55,817 nucleotides of DNA from Lactiplantibacillus plantarum EGD-AQ4 (GTDB lineage: Bacteria > Bacillota > Bacilli > Lactobacillales > Lactobacillaceae). The position numbers and the translations under genes are program-made. A model generated the notes under the pieces. The model saw only the letters and a program-made list of their open reading frames with translations, ran no database searches and was not told the origin of the DNA. Positions 43,825 to 51,771 of the stretch are shown piece after piece (position 1 is the first letter of the stretch; every line of letters starts with the position of its first letter). Where the stretch lies: positions 1-55,817 of the forward strand of contig NZ_AVAQ01000011.1 of assembly GCF_000463075.2 (NCBI RefSeq), written 5' to 3'.

Positions 43825-44000
43825 TGTGGTTCGATTCAATATAACTAGCAGCAATCGCAACGTTATTGTTGGTTTTGTGTGATCCACTGTGTTGCGGCCT
43901 TAGCATCGTATGAAGTTTTAGTGACTGCTGTTGTAGGGGTACGGACAGATTGGCATGTAAACTGTCGCGGCTCAATCTATTTCGGAATTGAGACTGATTT

Positions 44001-44327
44001 TTAAACCTGAGTATTTCTATTCAAATACGCATCTAAATCTACCAAAATCAGTGATTTGAAGGATCGCTTTGAATCGTAGCGTAAATCATCTGGATAAGGA
44101 TTATTTTGTTTTAACGAGACCGCTACTTCTGCTGAAGGGATTGGAAGCTTATGGCCGTTTTCTAGACAATCAGCGACATTAATTCCGAGCCAATCCGTCG
44201 CCATTGCCAGTGCATCAGTCACATTTTCACCCTGAGTTGCTGAATTTTTGAAATCCGGAAAGGTAATGAAGAATGGCACCTTTTCGGAACTGTCATAGTA
44301 GAACAATGCTGGATAACTCACTAACAT
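44001..44327 (-). CDS. hicB: HicB-family antitoxin-like protein (apparently orphan)
   Basis: A 108-residue HicB-like protein. The N-terminal RNase-H-like fold is visible as MLVSYPALFYYDSSEKVPFFITFPDFKNSATQGENVTDALAMATDWLG, the usual pattern of HicB, followed by a C-terminal part (YDSKRSFKSLILVDLDAYLNR). HicB neutralises the HicA mRNA interferase and represses the pair. The ATG at 44327 follows AGGAGG; an in-frame ATG at 44357 lies upstream of that ribosome site. Upstream on the same strand is only a broken hicA-like frame (44368-44515), so this antitoxin appears to have lost its toxin. Confidence 0.8.
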   Translation of the reverse strand: MLVSYPALFYYDSSEKVPFFITFPDFKNSATQGENVTDALAMATDWLGINVADCLENGHKLPIPSAEVAVSLKQNNPYPDDLRYDSKRSFKSLILVDLDAYLNRNTQV

Positions 44328-44367
44328 AGCGGATTCCTCCTGGCTAAATATTGGCAAAAGAAGCCGT

Positions 44368-44515
44368 CTAGTGCAGACCGGATTCTTTATAATTGGTTAA
44401 TCGATGCAATCCGATGTGGACCCGGTGATGGTGGTTTCCTGATCAGAACCTTCTCCACATGCGACCCCTTCCGTACGTAGTTTGTTGAAACTTGCATTTT
44501 GAGTAATGTTACCAT
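44368..44515 (-). pseudogene. decayed hicA-like toxin gene
   Basis: On the minus strand from ATG 44515, one frame gives MVTLLKM, then KGSHVEK and RKPPSPGPHRIASINQL. A plus-one shift continues as LTNYKESGLH and stops at 44368. The pattern of LLK, KGSH with the catalytic-type histidine, KP-P-PH and a final ESGL/QAGL-like end is that of HicA (about 60 residues). It ends about 40 bases before hicB, the normal gene order. It needs at least one frameshift, and the region between LLK and KGSH is unconvincing, so the call is tentative. Confidence 0.4.
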
Positions 44516-44527
44516 TTTTTGGGGGGC

Positions 44528-45019
44528 AGTAACATGTGTACGGCAGTCTTTATTATAGGTGTATTGTACACATAATTCGATTATTTGATACGCATCGGAC
44601 GTATTGCTGGCTGACGTGACTGTGTTTTCTAAGTAAAGGTTAGTATTTAAATCCGATAGTACTTAAAATCGGTCGTAAATCTTAAGATCGGTATCAAAGG
44701 GATTCAGCGCTCAATGAATCCCTTTTTACAGTTAAAGCGTTTAATAAATGGTTCACGTAACTGATTATAAGCATTAATAATAATTAGTAGGAAGTACTTA
44801 AATTTTCAGTTATAAATAAGAATGCTTATATATCAACGGTTTAGCGAGTTTACAAGGCCGATATAAATATTATTAATGTAACTATATATCCTATTTTTCA
44901 TAAATAAATATTATATATCCCTTGTAATAAGATACTGAACGCTGTAACATATCAGATGAACAAATTGGCTTGGTAGCGCAGTTACCGGCCTGAATCTGAT
45001 AAGGGAGCCTAGGCTGACA
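44528..45019. other. A+T-rich stretch with an orphan terminator before the metalloprotease gene
   Basis: No gene is visible. The part from 44750 to 44940 is strongly A+T rich. A terminator-type hairpin lies at 44696-44727 with no gene before it on the plus strand. The metalloprotease gene begins at 45020 after AAGGGAG. Confidence 0.45.
44696..44727 (+). terminator. orphan terminator hairpin
   Basis: AAAGGGATTCA pairs perfectly with TGAATCCCTTT (11 bp, 8-nt loop), followed by TTA. No coding gene precedes it on this strand within 1 kb, so it may end a small RNA or be left over from a lost gene. Confidence 0.65.
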
Positions 45020-45712
45020 ATGAGAAAACATAAAAAAGTATTATTATTAATGATAATGAGCTTAGGCCTCTGTGGGGTGCTGTTGATGGTTATGCCCCAA
45101 ATCAGTGCTTGGGTTAATCCAACGTCACAACAGGTCGAGGCGGATGCGGCCACTGGTCATGATAAGGCGCATGACCAAGTTTATTACAATGACAAGGTCG
45201 ATAACTACCAATATAATTATTTAGATAACGGCACCAAGGTGATGGCTTACAAGGCGCGCTTTAAGAGTCGGGTCATTACGTATCACATCACTAGTAACAA
45301 CAAGGTCTATCATGCCATTTGGCTCACGGCGGTAAAACGTTGGAATGCCACCAATACGGTCAAACTTGTTGCGGCCAAGGATGCATCAAGTGCGCAGATC
45401 ACGCTAGGTGAGAGCGAAGATGAGACCGGTACAACGGGCTCTGAAATCGGTCGAACTTGGCGAACCTATTACCAAAGTGGGGCGCAGGAAACGACTTGGA
45501 TGGATAAAGCTAAGTGTGTGATTTACACGAATCGTTTCCCAGCTACCAACAATTCGGTAGAATACAAGTTATCAGTGGCCACACATGAACTCGGCCACGC
45601 ACTTGGATTGGAACATGAAGATAATAAAAGTTCAGTAATGTATTATCAATCACATCGGGGTGCCCACATCTCAACCCGCGAAATCAGTACACTCAAGCAG
45701 ATGTATAAATAA
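45020..45712 (+). CDS. secreted or membrane-anchored matrixin-like zinc metalloprotease
   Basis: A 230-residue exported protease. The N-terminus (RKHKKVLLLMIMSLGLCGVLLMVMPQ) is a signal peptide or signal anchor. The catalytic domain holds the metzincin zinc motif VATHELGHALGLEHE (HExxHxxGxxH), followed by a probable Met-turn in SSVMYYQ, the hallmark of M10 matrixins. The region WLTAVKRWNATNTVKLV is also typical of the fold. No propeptide cysteine switch is obvious. It stands alone with its own terminator. Its substrate is unknown. Confidence 0.9.
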   Translation: MRKHKKVLLLMIMSLGLCGVLLMVMPQISAWVNPTSQQVEADAATGHDKAHDQVYYNDKVDNYQYNYLDNGTKVMAYKARFKSRVITYHITSNNKVYHAIWLTAVKRWNATNTVKLVAAKDASSAQITLGESEDETGTTGSEIGRTWRTYYQSGAQETTWMDKAKCVIYTNRFPATNNSVEYKLSVATHELGHALGLEHEDNKSSVMYYQSHRGAHISTREISTLKQMYK

Positions 45713-45750
45713 ATGTAATAGTAAATGTTATAAGCAAACGTAATACTGAA

Positions 45751-45799
45751 AAACAGACGAAAATCACTGCACTTTAGCGTGTGATTTTCGTCTGTTTTC
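45751..45799. terminator. terminator after the metalloprotease gene
   Basis: AAACAGACGAAAATCAC pairs perfectly with GTGATTTTCGTCTGTTT around a short loop, followed by TCT. Confidence 0.92.
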
Positions 45800-45839
45800 T
45801 ACTTGCTGGGATTATTACGATTCCTTTATTGGCGTAATA

Positions 45840-46580
45840 TGCCATGAATCGTGATTAAAACGTGCCGATTAGTTGGCTTACTGTTCGTCAGCCAGTGATC
45901 TCCTATTCCGACTTCCGGGGCCGGCTGACAACGCTGGAACAGGGCGGACATCGATTTGAACTCCCGCAGAAAAACACTGCGCAATTTCAAATACGAGTCT
46001 TCTTCTAGTCCGGGAAACCCACCCGGACTAGAAGAATTTCGCCCTTGAGCATTGTCAGCCAATCCCTCCAGTCGGGAACCCACTCGAATGGCAGATGAAC
46101 GACCACCTATTCGGGTACAATTGATCATTAAATATTAGATGACCGGTCCTTCAGACAAACCTTGAAGTAGTATTATGCTTATTTATGAAAGTTAAATACT
46201 AGGAAGATTATCCATTACTTCAATTTCAAATCCGGCAGTAACTTCATATAGTAATTATTCTTGAAATTCGTAGATAGAACTGTCTTTCTTTTAGCATCCA
46301 CACTTTGCTATTTCAGTTGATTAAACTAAATCCATATGACGTTCAGCAATGCCGAGACCTTTCAAACACGAGTATGCCAATTTGGCAGTTATCAAGGGCT
46401 AGTCTTACAATTGGATGTCAATTAGCTGTTTACTAAGAGTCAACGACTAGCTCCTCAAAGGTTGGGTCATCACATATCCGCCTTTCGAATGTAAGCCGAC
46501 TAGGACGAACATGTGCTGCAAGTTTACACTAACTTGCACTGTTTCCAGCGGGCCTCAACTGGCTGCTTTTGAACTTAAGA
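45840..46580 (+). repeat. structured repeat family, copy C (left core present, right core absent)
   Basis: About 740 bp in the same orientation as copy B. The left end is CATGAATCGTGATTAAAACG, then GTTCGTCAGCC; the right end is CAGCGGGCCTCAACTGGC up to GAACTTAAG. The left module is nearly identical to that of copy B. In the right arm TTTCGAATGTAAGCCGACTA joins the flanks directly, where copies B and E carry a 157-nt folded core. The middle is diverged from copy B. No gene is visible. Confidence 0.83.
45883..46100 (+). repeat. left-arm structured module of copy C
   Basis: GTTCGTCAGCC (45883) pairs with GGCAGATGAAC (46090) with one mismatch, CCGACT (45908) with AGTCGG (46070), and GGCTGACAACGC with GCATTGTCAGCC (one mismatch). 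P2 is ATTTGAA/TTCAAAT. P3 is TTCTTCTAGTCCGGG (46000-46014) against CCCGGACTAGAAGAA (46022-46036), a perfect 15-bp stem with loop AAACCCA. Confidence 0.8.
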
Positions 46581-46589
46581 ATTGCCTAA

Positions 46590-46627
46590 TAAAAAAGCGC
46601 CGCCAGGATAACAATCCGTGGCGACGC
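46590..46627 (-). terminator. terminator of pepC
   Basis: On the minus strand, GCGTCGCCA pairs with TGGCGGCGC (one G-U) and is followed by T6. A second inverted pair, GCTAATCATCGTT/AACGATGATGATTAGC, at about 46639-46677 lies between this and the pepC stop. Confidence 0.85.
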
Positions 46628-46699
46628 ATAAATTACGGCTAATCATCGTTACAGTTATCAGCAACGATGATGATTAGCGATAGAATTCCTCAGTTTTGA

Positions 46700-48031
46700 T
46701 TAAGCTAAAGCACCCATTGGATCCCAAGGGGCTAAGACAGTTGGTTCTTCAGCTTGAGCTTGTTTCAAGTTGTCAGGCAAGAATTCTTTGTTGACGACGA
46801 CTTGGTAGCAGTATTCGTCCATCCAAGCGTCACTCATAACGAAGAAGCCCTTAGACCCAACTTTATCGCCCCAGCTGTTTTCGACCTTCCATTTAGTTGG
46901 TTGGCCGTCAACCAAGTCGACACCGGTGATAACCATGGCGTGGGTCATCAGACTTTCGCCGTAATCGAGGCGTTCAGCCTTGGACATCGCTAAGTCAACG
47001 TCGAACAATTCGTCCTTGTTGTAGACGTCCGTTGCCATGACACCTTTTTGCCGGTCAGAGGATTGACCCACATCACAACCGAACCAGACACTTTGTCCAG
47101 CTTGCAATTGCTTGATGGCGAGTTGCTTGAAGTCAGCCATGGAGACGTTCAAATGCTTAACTTCGCGGCCACCTAAGACGTTACCTAACATTTCAATCGT
47201 GTAGGTGTGGTTGTATGGCTTGTCATCAGTTGGTGCGTTGATGATTGAAACGTAGTCATCTAAATTCCAACCAACGTATTTTTCGAAGAAACTTTGCGGT
47301 GTTAAGTTTTGGTCGATATGGTACTGTTTCTTGTCATCGCGGTATTCCCAGTCAAAATGTGAAACGGGTTCGCCGAAAGCATAGGCTAACATCCGGTAAA
47401 CTTCATTTAACATCTTTTCTTTACGTTCCTGAATAGCGTCATCACTAGTACCAGCAGCGACTAATTCACGTAATTCAACGGCATCTTTACGTAACTTTAA
47501 GTTAAGTGTGCTGTTGATTTCAGCGGATTTTGAGCTGTTGTAAGTTTCAGGCATGACACTCTTCGGCACGATCCCGTACTTCTGAATAATGGCAACGAGC
47601 ATATCCCATTGACCACCGTCTTGTTGCGGCGTCGTCATCAACCAAGCCACTTTACGGCTGCTGGTTGGTTGGTCAGCGGTTGCCAAGACGTTTTCATAGA
47701 AGTAGTTGGCCTTTTCGAATTTGTCCCAGAAGAAGGTATAGTTTTGGGATAATTCGAAGTGCTTTAAGTTGAATTTTTCAGCTAATGAATGCCGCATGGT
47801 GTTTAAAGCGGCAAACATCCAGCAACGACCACTTTGTTTTTGGTTAGCGACTTCACCGGTATCCAAATCGATTGAAAATACGGGGGTCGTTTGGCTCATC
47901 GCCTGAATATCTTGACTGCTTGCTAAGATGCCGTTCTTCGTCACGCTACGTTCGATGACTTTGGCTTCTGGACGTTGGTCCAAGTCGGCTTGAAAGTTAG
48001 CGATTTGATCCATACTGATTGCTTTACTCAA
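46700..48031 (-). CDS. pepC: aminopeptidase C (bleomycin hydrolase family)
   Basis: Cytoplasmic cysteine aminopeptidase that trims N-terminal residues from peptides, part of the proteolytic system fed by DtpT-type transporters. The 443-residue C1B peptidase has catalytic Cys in NQKQSGRCWMFAALN near residue 68, His in SLMTHAMVITGVDL and Asn in KVENSWGDKVGSKG. The C-terminus ends in MGALA, like family members that use the tail to gate the active site. I start it at TTG 48031, 9 bases after AAGGAG on the minus strand; an upstream in-frame codon at 48061 lies before this ribosome site. Confidence 0.95.
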   Translation of the reverse strand: MSKAISMDQIANFQADLDQRPEAKVIERSVTKNGILASSQDIQAMSQTTPVFSIDLDTGEVANQKQSGRCWMFAALNTMRHSLAEKFNLKHFELSQNYTFFWDKFEKANYFYENVLATADQPTSSRKVAWLMTTPQQDGGQWDMLVAIIQKYGIVPKSVMPETYNSSKSAEINSTLNLKLRKDAVELRELVAAGTSDDAIQERKEKMLNEVYRMLAYAFGEPVSHFDWEYRDDKKQYHIDQNLTPQSFFEKYVGWNLDDYVSIINAPTDDKPYNHTYTIEMLGNVLGGREVKHLNVSMADFKQLAIKQLQAGQSVWFGCDVGQSSDRQKGVMATDVYNKDELFDVDLAMSKAERLDYGESLMTHAMVITGVDLVDGQPTKWKVENSWGDKVGSKGFFVMSDAWMDEYCYQVVVNKEFLPDNLKQAQAEEPTVLAPWDPMGALA

Positions 48032-48059
48032 AAGATCACTCTCCTTTAATCTAATTCTC

Positions 48060-48088
48060 ATTGTATCGGTTTATGCCGGGTGGGGCAA
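48060..48088 (-). promoter_or_regulatory. promoter of pepC
   Basis: Minus strand TTGCCC (48088-48083), a 17-base spacer and TACAAT (48065-48060), in the gap between rpiA and pepC. pepC can therefore be transcribed separately. Confidence 0.65.
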
Positions 48089-48106
48089 GCTTTCCGTCGG
48101 GATTAA

Positions 48107-48790
48107 CTAGGGCCGAGTCTCGATGACTTCTGGACCGTTGGCGTGACCAACGATGACGGTGTTGACCATGTCTAAGAACAAGCCGTGTTCAACGACGCCG
48201 ACCATGTGAATCAAATCTTCAGCTAAGGCGTGTGGGTCGGTGATTGGATCGATGTGCAGGTCGATAATAATATTGTTAGAATCGGTCCGCACGAGTTCAT
48301 CGTTGACTTTCCGGAAAACGGGATTGTAGCCGCGAGCCGCCATTTTTTCGAAGACGTGTTGACTCCCATAAGGAATCACTTCAACGGGTAACCCGAAGGC
48401 ACCTAATTGGTGAACCATTTTGCTTTCATCAACGATCCACATGACTTTATCAGAATTGATAGCGACGATTTTTTCAAAGAGCAGAGCCGCCCCGCCCCCC
48501 TTGACGCCTTGAAAATCGTCGGAGATTTCGTCGGCACCATCAATGGTTAAATCTAGGTGGTCGACTTCATCAACGGACTTCATTGGAATTCCGAGAGTTT
48601 TGGCTTGAGCAGCTGTGCGGTCAGAAGTCGAGACGCCGACAATATTCAAATGTTCGTTTTTGACCCGTTCACCGAGTGCGTCGACCATGAATTTGACCGT
48701 TGAACCGGTCCCGAGTCCGACTTGCATGCCGTCTTTAATGTATTCAACGGCTTTTTGACCAACGAGTTGTTTTAACTGATCCTGATTCAT
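48107..48790 (-). CDS. rpiA: ribose-5-phosphate isomerase A
   Basis: Interconverts ribose-5-P and ribulose-5-P in the pentose phosphate pathway. The 227-residue protein has [20 protein letters not shown] near residue 21, [48 protein letters not shown] with the catalytic-region Asp and Lys, and [16 protein letters not shown] near the end. The acetyltransferase gene ends 9 bases upstream and contains the rpiA ribosome site (AAAGGAG), so they form an operon. Confidence 0.96.
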   Translation of the reverse strand: MNQDQLKQLVGQKAVEYIKDGMQVGLGTGSTVKFMVDALGERVKNEHLNIVGVSTSDRTAAQAKTLGIPMKSVDEVDHLDLTIDGADEISDDFQGVKGGGAALLFEKIVAINSDKVMWIVDESKMVHQLGAFGLPVEVIPYGSQHVFEKMAARGYNPVFRKVNDELVRTDSNNIIIDLHIDPITDPHALAEDLIHMVGVVEHGLFLDMVNTVIVGHANGPEVIETRP

Positions 48791-48799
48791 AATTTGCGA

Positions 48800-49096
48800 T
48801 TACTCCTTTGATTGAGAACTAGTGACTAAAACGTCGGCAGCTTCAGGGTGCCGATCAAAGTAAGCCTTGGCGTAAGTGCAGAGGGGCTGAATGTGTTTGC
48901 CTTCTGCACGCGCGGCCTCGATGACTGCGCGGGTCAATTGCCCAGCGATGCCTTGGTGACCGTAATCATCACGAACAAAAGTGTGTTCAATGACCCAAGT
49001 CTGATCATCGTTGATGGCCGGGAAGGTAATTTCACCAGCTAACTTGCCAGTTTCATCATTAAAATAAAAACGGTGTGCTTCACGCGTGAATTCCAT
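48800..49096 (-). CDS. small GNAT-type N-acetyltransferase (YjdJ-like)
   Basis: A 98-residue single-domain protein with the short GNAT fold of the YjdJ family. It shows EFTREAHRFYFNDETGKLAGEITFPAIN, WVIEHTFVRDDYGHQGIAGQLTRAVIEAARAEGKHIQPLCTYAKAYFDRHPE, with the acetyl-CoA loop GHQGIAG. The substrate is unknown. ATG 49096 follows AAGGTGG by 8 bases; a GTG at 49108 overlaps that site. It precedes rpiA in one operon. Confidence 0.87.
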   Translation of the reverse strand: MEFTREAHRFYFNDETGKLAGEITFPAINDDQTWVIEHTFVRDDYGHQGIAGQLTRAVIEAARAEGKHIQPLCTYAKAYFDRHPEAADVLVTSSQSKE

Positions 49097-49135
49097 TGAT
49101 TTCACCACCTTGTAAAGGGTTTTATGCCTACCGTA

Positions 49136-49164
49136 ATTAAACCGGTAAATGCCCGTTTTGTCAA
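49136..49164 (-). promoter_or_regulatory. promoter of the acetyltransferase-rpiA operon
   Basis: Minus strand TTGACA (49164-49159), a 17-base spacer and TTTAAT (49141-49136). Confidence 0.72.
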
Positions 49165-49519
49165 CGAAACTTCCGTGGATAATCGTGGAAGGTTGAAGCG
49201 TGGATCCTGCAGTCAGATTTTACCTATCGCGGATTGGATAGTGGGACCGTATTTCGACTCGGAAACGTTGCCAATAAGTGACTCGTTATCGTGATAGTAC
49301 GCCAATCCAAGTGGTGATTTTTGAGCACAAGCAAGATGCCGTTGCAGTAGGGTCACCATGTGCTGTTCCAACCCCAGTGGTGGGCTTTGGGGCTCTCAGA
49401 CAAGATCAATAATTGGTCACCACTAATAAGAGTAAGCGCATCCATAATGTACCATTCAAATGTCGCTTTTTAGCCGGACGGATTTTAGACCATCAAACCA
49501 CGAGCTGGTGGCCTAAGTA
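49165..49519. other. intergenic stretch between divergent operons
   Basis: I see no gene, terminator or repeat in this stretch. All frames are interrupted. Confidence 0.5.
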
Positions 49520-49528
49520 TGGTAAAAT
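49520..49528 (+). promoter_or_regulatory. extended -10 promoter of dut
   Basis: TGGTAAAAT (49520-49528), an extended -10 without a good -35. The same sequence occurs before radA (50295), and TGGTAAACT before gltX (53280). The leader would be about 165 nt. Confidence 0.45.
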
Positions 49529-49700
49529 GTGAACACTAATGGTTGCTGGTCGAAAGCTGGTAAAGCGGGGAAAAGGTTGGTAATCGGCCTGGACCGAATG
49601 TAAATCTGGTCGCAAGCTAGACGGTGAACGACAAATGCCAGGCTCAATCGACTGGCGACGACCTAATAATGAAACTAAAACGATGAAAGTGGGAATTAGA

Positions 49701-50237
49701 ATGGCACGGGGTTTTAAAATTGTGAGCCAGTATGCACAAGCAGGATTACATTTACCATATCGCGCGACGAAGCAGGCGGCGGGGTATGACTTTGAGGCGG
49801 CCGAAGACTTTACGTTACCGTCAATTTGGAAGTTGAATTTTATCAAGGTGTTGTGGCAATTACATCGGAGTGAAAAATCTTCGACGGCGGATTTGGATGC
49901 CGCTGCTAAGGTACTGAAGCCCTGGTTAGTGCCAACTGGTATCAAGGCGTTTATGAATGATGGCGAATACTTACTATTAGCCAATCGTTCAAGTAACCCG
50001 CTCAAACGCAATCTGATTTTACCAAACGGTATCGGCGTAATTGATGCAGATTACTATGACAATCCCAAGAATGAAGGGGCAATTTTCGTCCAACTGATCA
50101 ACATGGGGATTCGTGATGTGCACATCAAAAAGGGTGAACGTATTGCCCAAGGAATTTTCACGCCTTATTTGACGGTGACGGATGAAGAAAATGTGACAAC
50201 CACGCGTTCTGGTGGTTTTGGTTCAACGAATAAGTAG
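49701..50237 (+). CDS. dut: dUTP diphosphatase
   Basis: Hydrolyses dUTP to dUMP, keeping uracil out of DNA and feeding dTMP synthesis. The 178-residue trimeric-type enzyme shows motif I AGYDFEAAEDF, motif II/III VPTGIKAFMNDGEYLLLANRSSNPLKRNLILPNGIGVIDADYYD (in parts), motif IV KKGERIAQGIF and the flexible C-terminal motif V TRSGGFGST. It is longer than minimal dUTPases because of an insert of about 40 residues after motif I (IWKLNFIKVLWQLHRSEKSS). ATG 49701 follows AAGTGGGA. Upstream in-frame codons lack a ribosome site. Confidence 0.93.
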   Translation: MARGFKIVSQYAQAGLHLPYRATKQAAGYDFEAAEDFTLPSIWKLNFIKVLWQLHRSEKSSTADLDAAAKVLKPWLVPTGIKAFMNDGEYLLLANRSSNPLKRNLILPNGIGVIDADYYDNPKNEGAIFVQLINMGIRDVHIKKGERIAQGIFTPYLTVTDEENVTTTRSGGFGSTNK

Positions 50238-50294
50238 CGAATAAATAAAAAATCAATTAAGCTGGTGTGATTTAACGGCTTTAATGATTAATAA

Positions 50295-50303
50295 TGGTAA
50301 AAT
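50295..50303 (+). promoter_or_regulatory. extended -10 promoter of radA
   Basis: TGGTAAAAT at 50295-50303, about 70 bases before the radA start. No LexA-type box is evident. Confidence 0.45.
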
Positions 50304-50373
50304 AAACTTATGATCGATTGACAGAAAAGACGGGTTTGGCCCGTATTTGACGAGAAAATGGAGGCGCGCTTGA

Positions 50374-51753
50374 GTGGCAAAAGCTAAAACTCAGTTTGTT
50401 TGTTCAAACTGCGGTTATTCGACACCGCGATATTTAGGCCGGTGTCCGAACTGTGGTGAATGGAATACGTTGACGGAAGAACATTTTGATACGAAGCCAG
50501 ACCGCAAGTCCCGGGTGAGTTTTGCCGGCAAGTCGGCGAAACCACAACGGTTAAAAGAAGTTTCACTGACAAAGACGCCGCGTGTCAAAACTAAGTTGAA
50601 AGAATTCAACCGCGTCCTCGGAGGCGGGGTCGTTCCTGGTTCCTTGGTGTTAATTGGTGGCGATCCTGGCATCGGGAAGTCGACGCTACTATTGCAAGTT
50701 TCTGGCCAGTTGGCTGAAACGGGGGGCTCCGTGCTATACGTCACGGGGGAAGAAAGTGCCGCGCAAGTTAAGATGCGGGCTGACCGTTTGGCCGTTAGTA
50801 GTGAAGATTTCTTCCTGTACCCTGAAACGGACATGTCGAATATTCGCTCCACAATTGAAGAAACTCACCCAGAGTTTGTCGTGATCGACTCGGTCCAAAC
50901 GATGCAGGAACCAGATATGGATTCGGCGATTGGCTCCGTTTCCCAGATTCGCGAAATTACCGCGGAGTTACTCCAAATTTCTAAGACCAACGGCATTACG
51001 ATTTTTATCGTCGGTCACGTGACTAAGGGCGGCGCAATTGCGGGTCCGAAGATTTTGGAACATATGGTGGATACGGTGTTGTACTTTGAAGGTGACTTGC
51101 ACCATACTTACCGGATTTTACGGGCCGTCAAGAACCGGTTTGGCTCTACGAATGAACTCGGTATTTTTGAAATGCGGACGGGCGGCCTTTACGAAGTGGC
51201 TAATCCATCCGAAATCTTTTTGGAAGAGCGGCTCAAAGATGCGACTGGTTCGGCCATCGTCGTTTCAATGGAAGGAACTCGGCCAATCTTGGTGGAAGTC
51301 CAGGCTTTAGTCACGCCAACGGTATTTGGGAACGCCAAACGGACGGCGAGTGGCTTGGACCACAACCGGGTCTCACTCATCATGGCGGTACTGGAAAAGC
51401 GGGCGAGCTTGATGCTTCAAAATCAGGATGCCTATTTGAAGGCCGCTGGTGGGGTCAAACTGGATGAACCAGCGATTGACTTGGCAATCGCGGTCAGCGT
51501 GGCTTCCAGTTATCGCGACCAACAAACGCGTCCAAGTGACTGTTTCGTCGGTGAAGTCGGTTTGACTGGTGAAATTCGGCGGGTCAATCGGATCGAATCC
51601 CGGGTCGGTGAAGCTGCCAAGCTAGGATTCAAACGTATTTTTATTCCGAAGAATAATCTGCAAGGCTGGGATATTCCGACGGGCATCGAAGTGATTGGAG
51701 TGTCGACTTTAAAGGAAGCGCTCCAGTTGGCATTACAACAACCGAATTACTAA
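50374..51753 (+). CDS. radA: DNA repair protein RadA
   Basis: A RecA-like ATPase that promotes branch migration in recombinational repair. The 459-residue protein has an N-terminal zinc finger ([21 protein letters not shown]), Walker [18 protein letters not shown] near residue 95, Walker [10 protein letters not shown], the RadA-specific KNRFGSTNE motif, and a C-terminal Lon-like domain ([41 protein letters not shown]). It starts at GTG 50374, about 9 bases after GGAGG. yacL follows after 18 bases, a common gene order in Firmicutes. Confidence 0.96.
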   Translation: MAKAKTQFVCSNCGYSTPRYLGRCPNCGEWNTLTEEHFDTKPDRKSRVSFAGKSAKPQRLKEVSLTKTPRVKTKLKEFNRVLGGGVVPGSLVLIGGDPGIGKSTLLLQVSGQLAETGGSVLYVTGEESAAQVKMRADRLAVSSEDFFLYPETDMSNIRSTIEETHPEFVVIDSVQTMQEPDMDSAIGSVSQIREITAELLQISKTNGITIFIVGHVTKGGAIAGPKILEHMVDTVLYFEGDLHHTYRILRAVKNRFGSTNELGIFEMRTGGLYEVANPSEIFLEERLKDATGSAIVVSMEGTRPILVEVQALVTPTVFGNAKRTASGLDHNRVSLIMAVLEKRASLMLQNQDAYLKAAGGVKLDEPAIDLAIAVSVASSYRDQQTRPSDCFVGEVGLTGEIRRVNRIESRVGEAAKLGFKRIFIPKNNLQGWDIPTGIEVIGVSTLKEALQLALQQPNY

Positions 51754-51771
51754 AACAAAGGGGCTGACGCC

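Noticed and set aside
50281-50373. LexA/SOS box before radA
   Set aside because: No match to the Gram-positive CGAAC-N4-GTTCG pattern was found.
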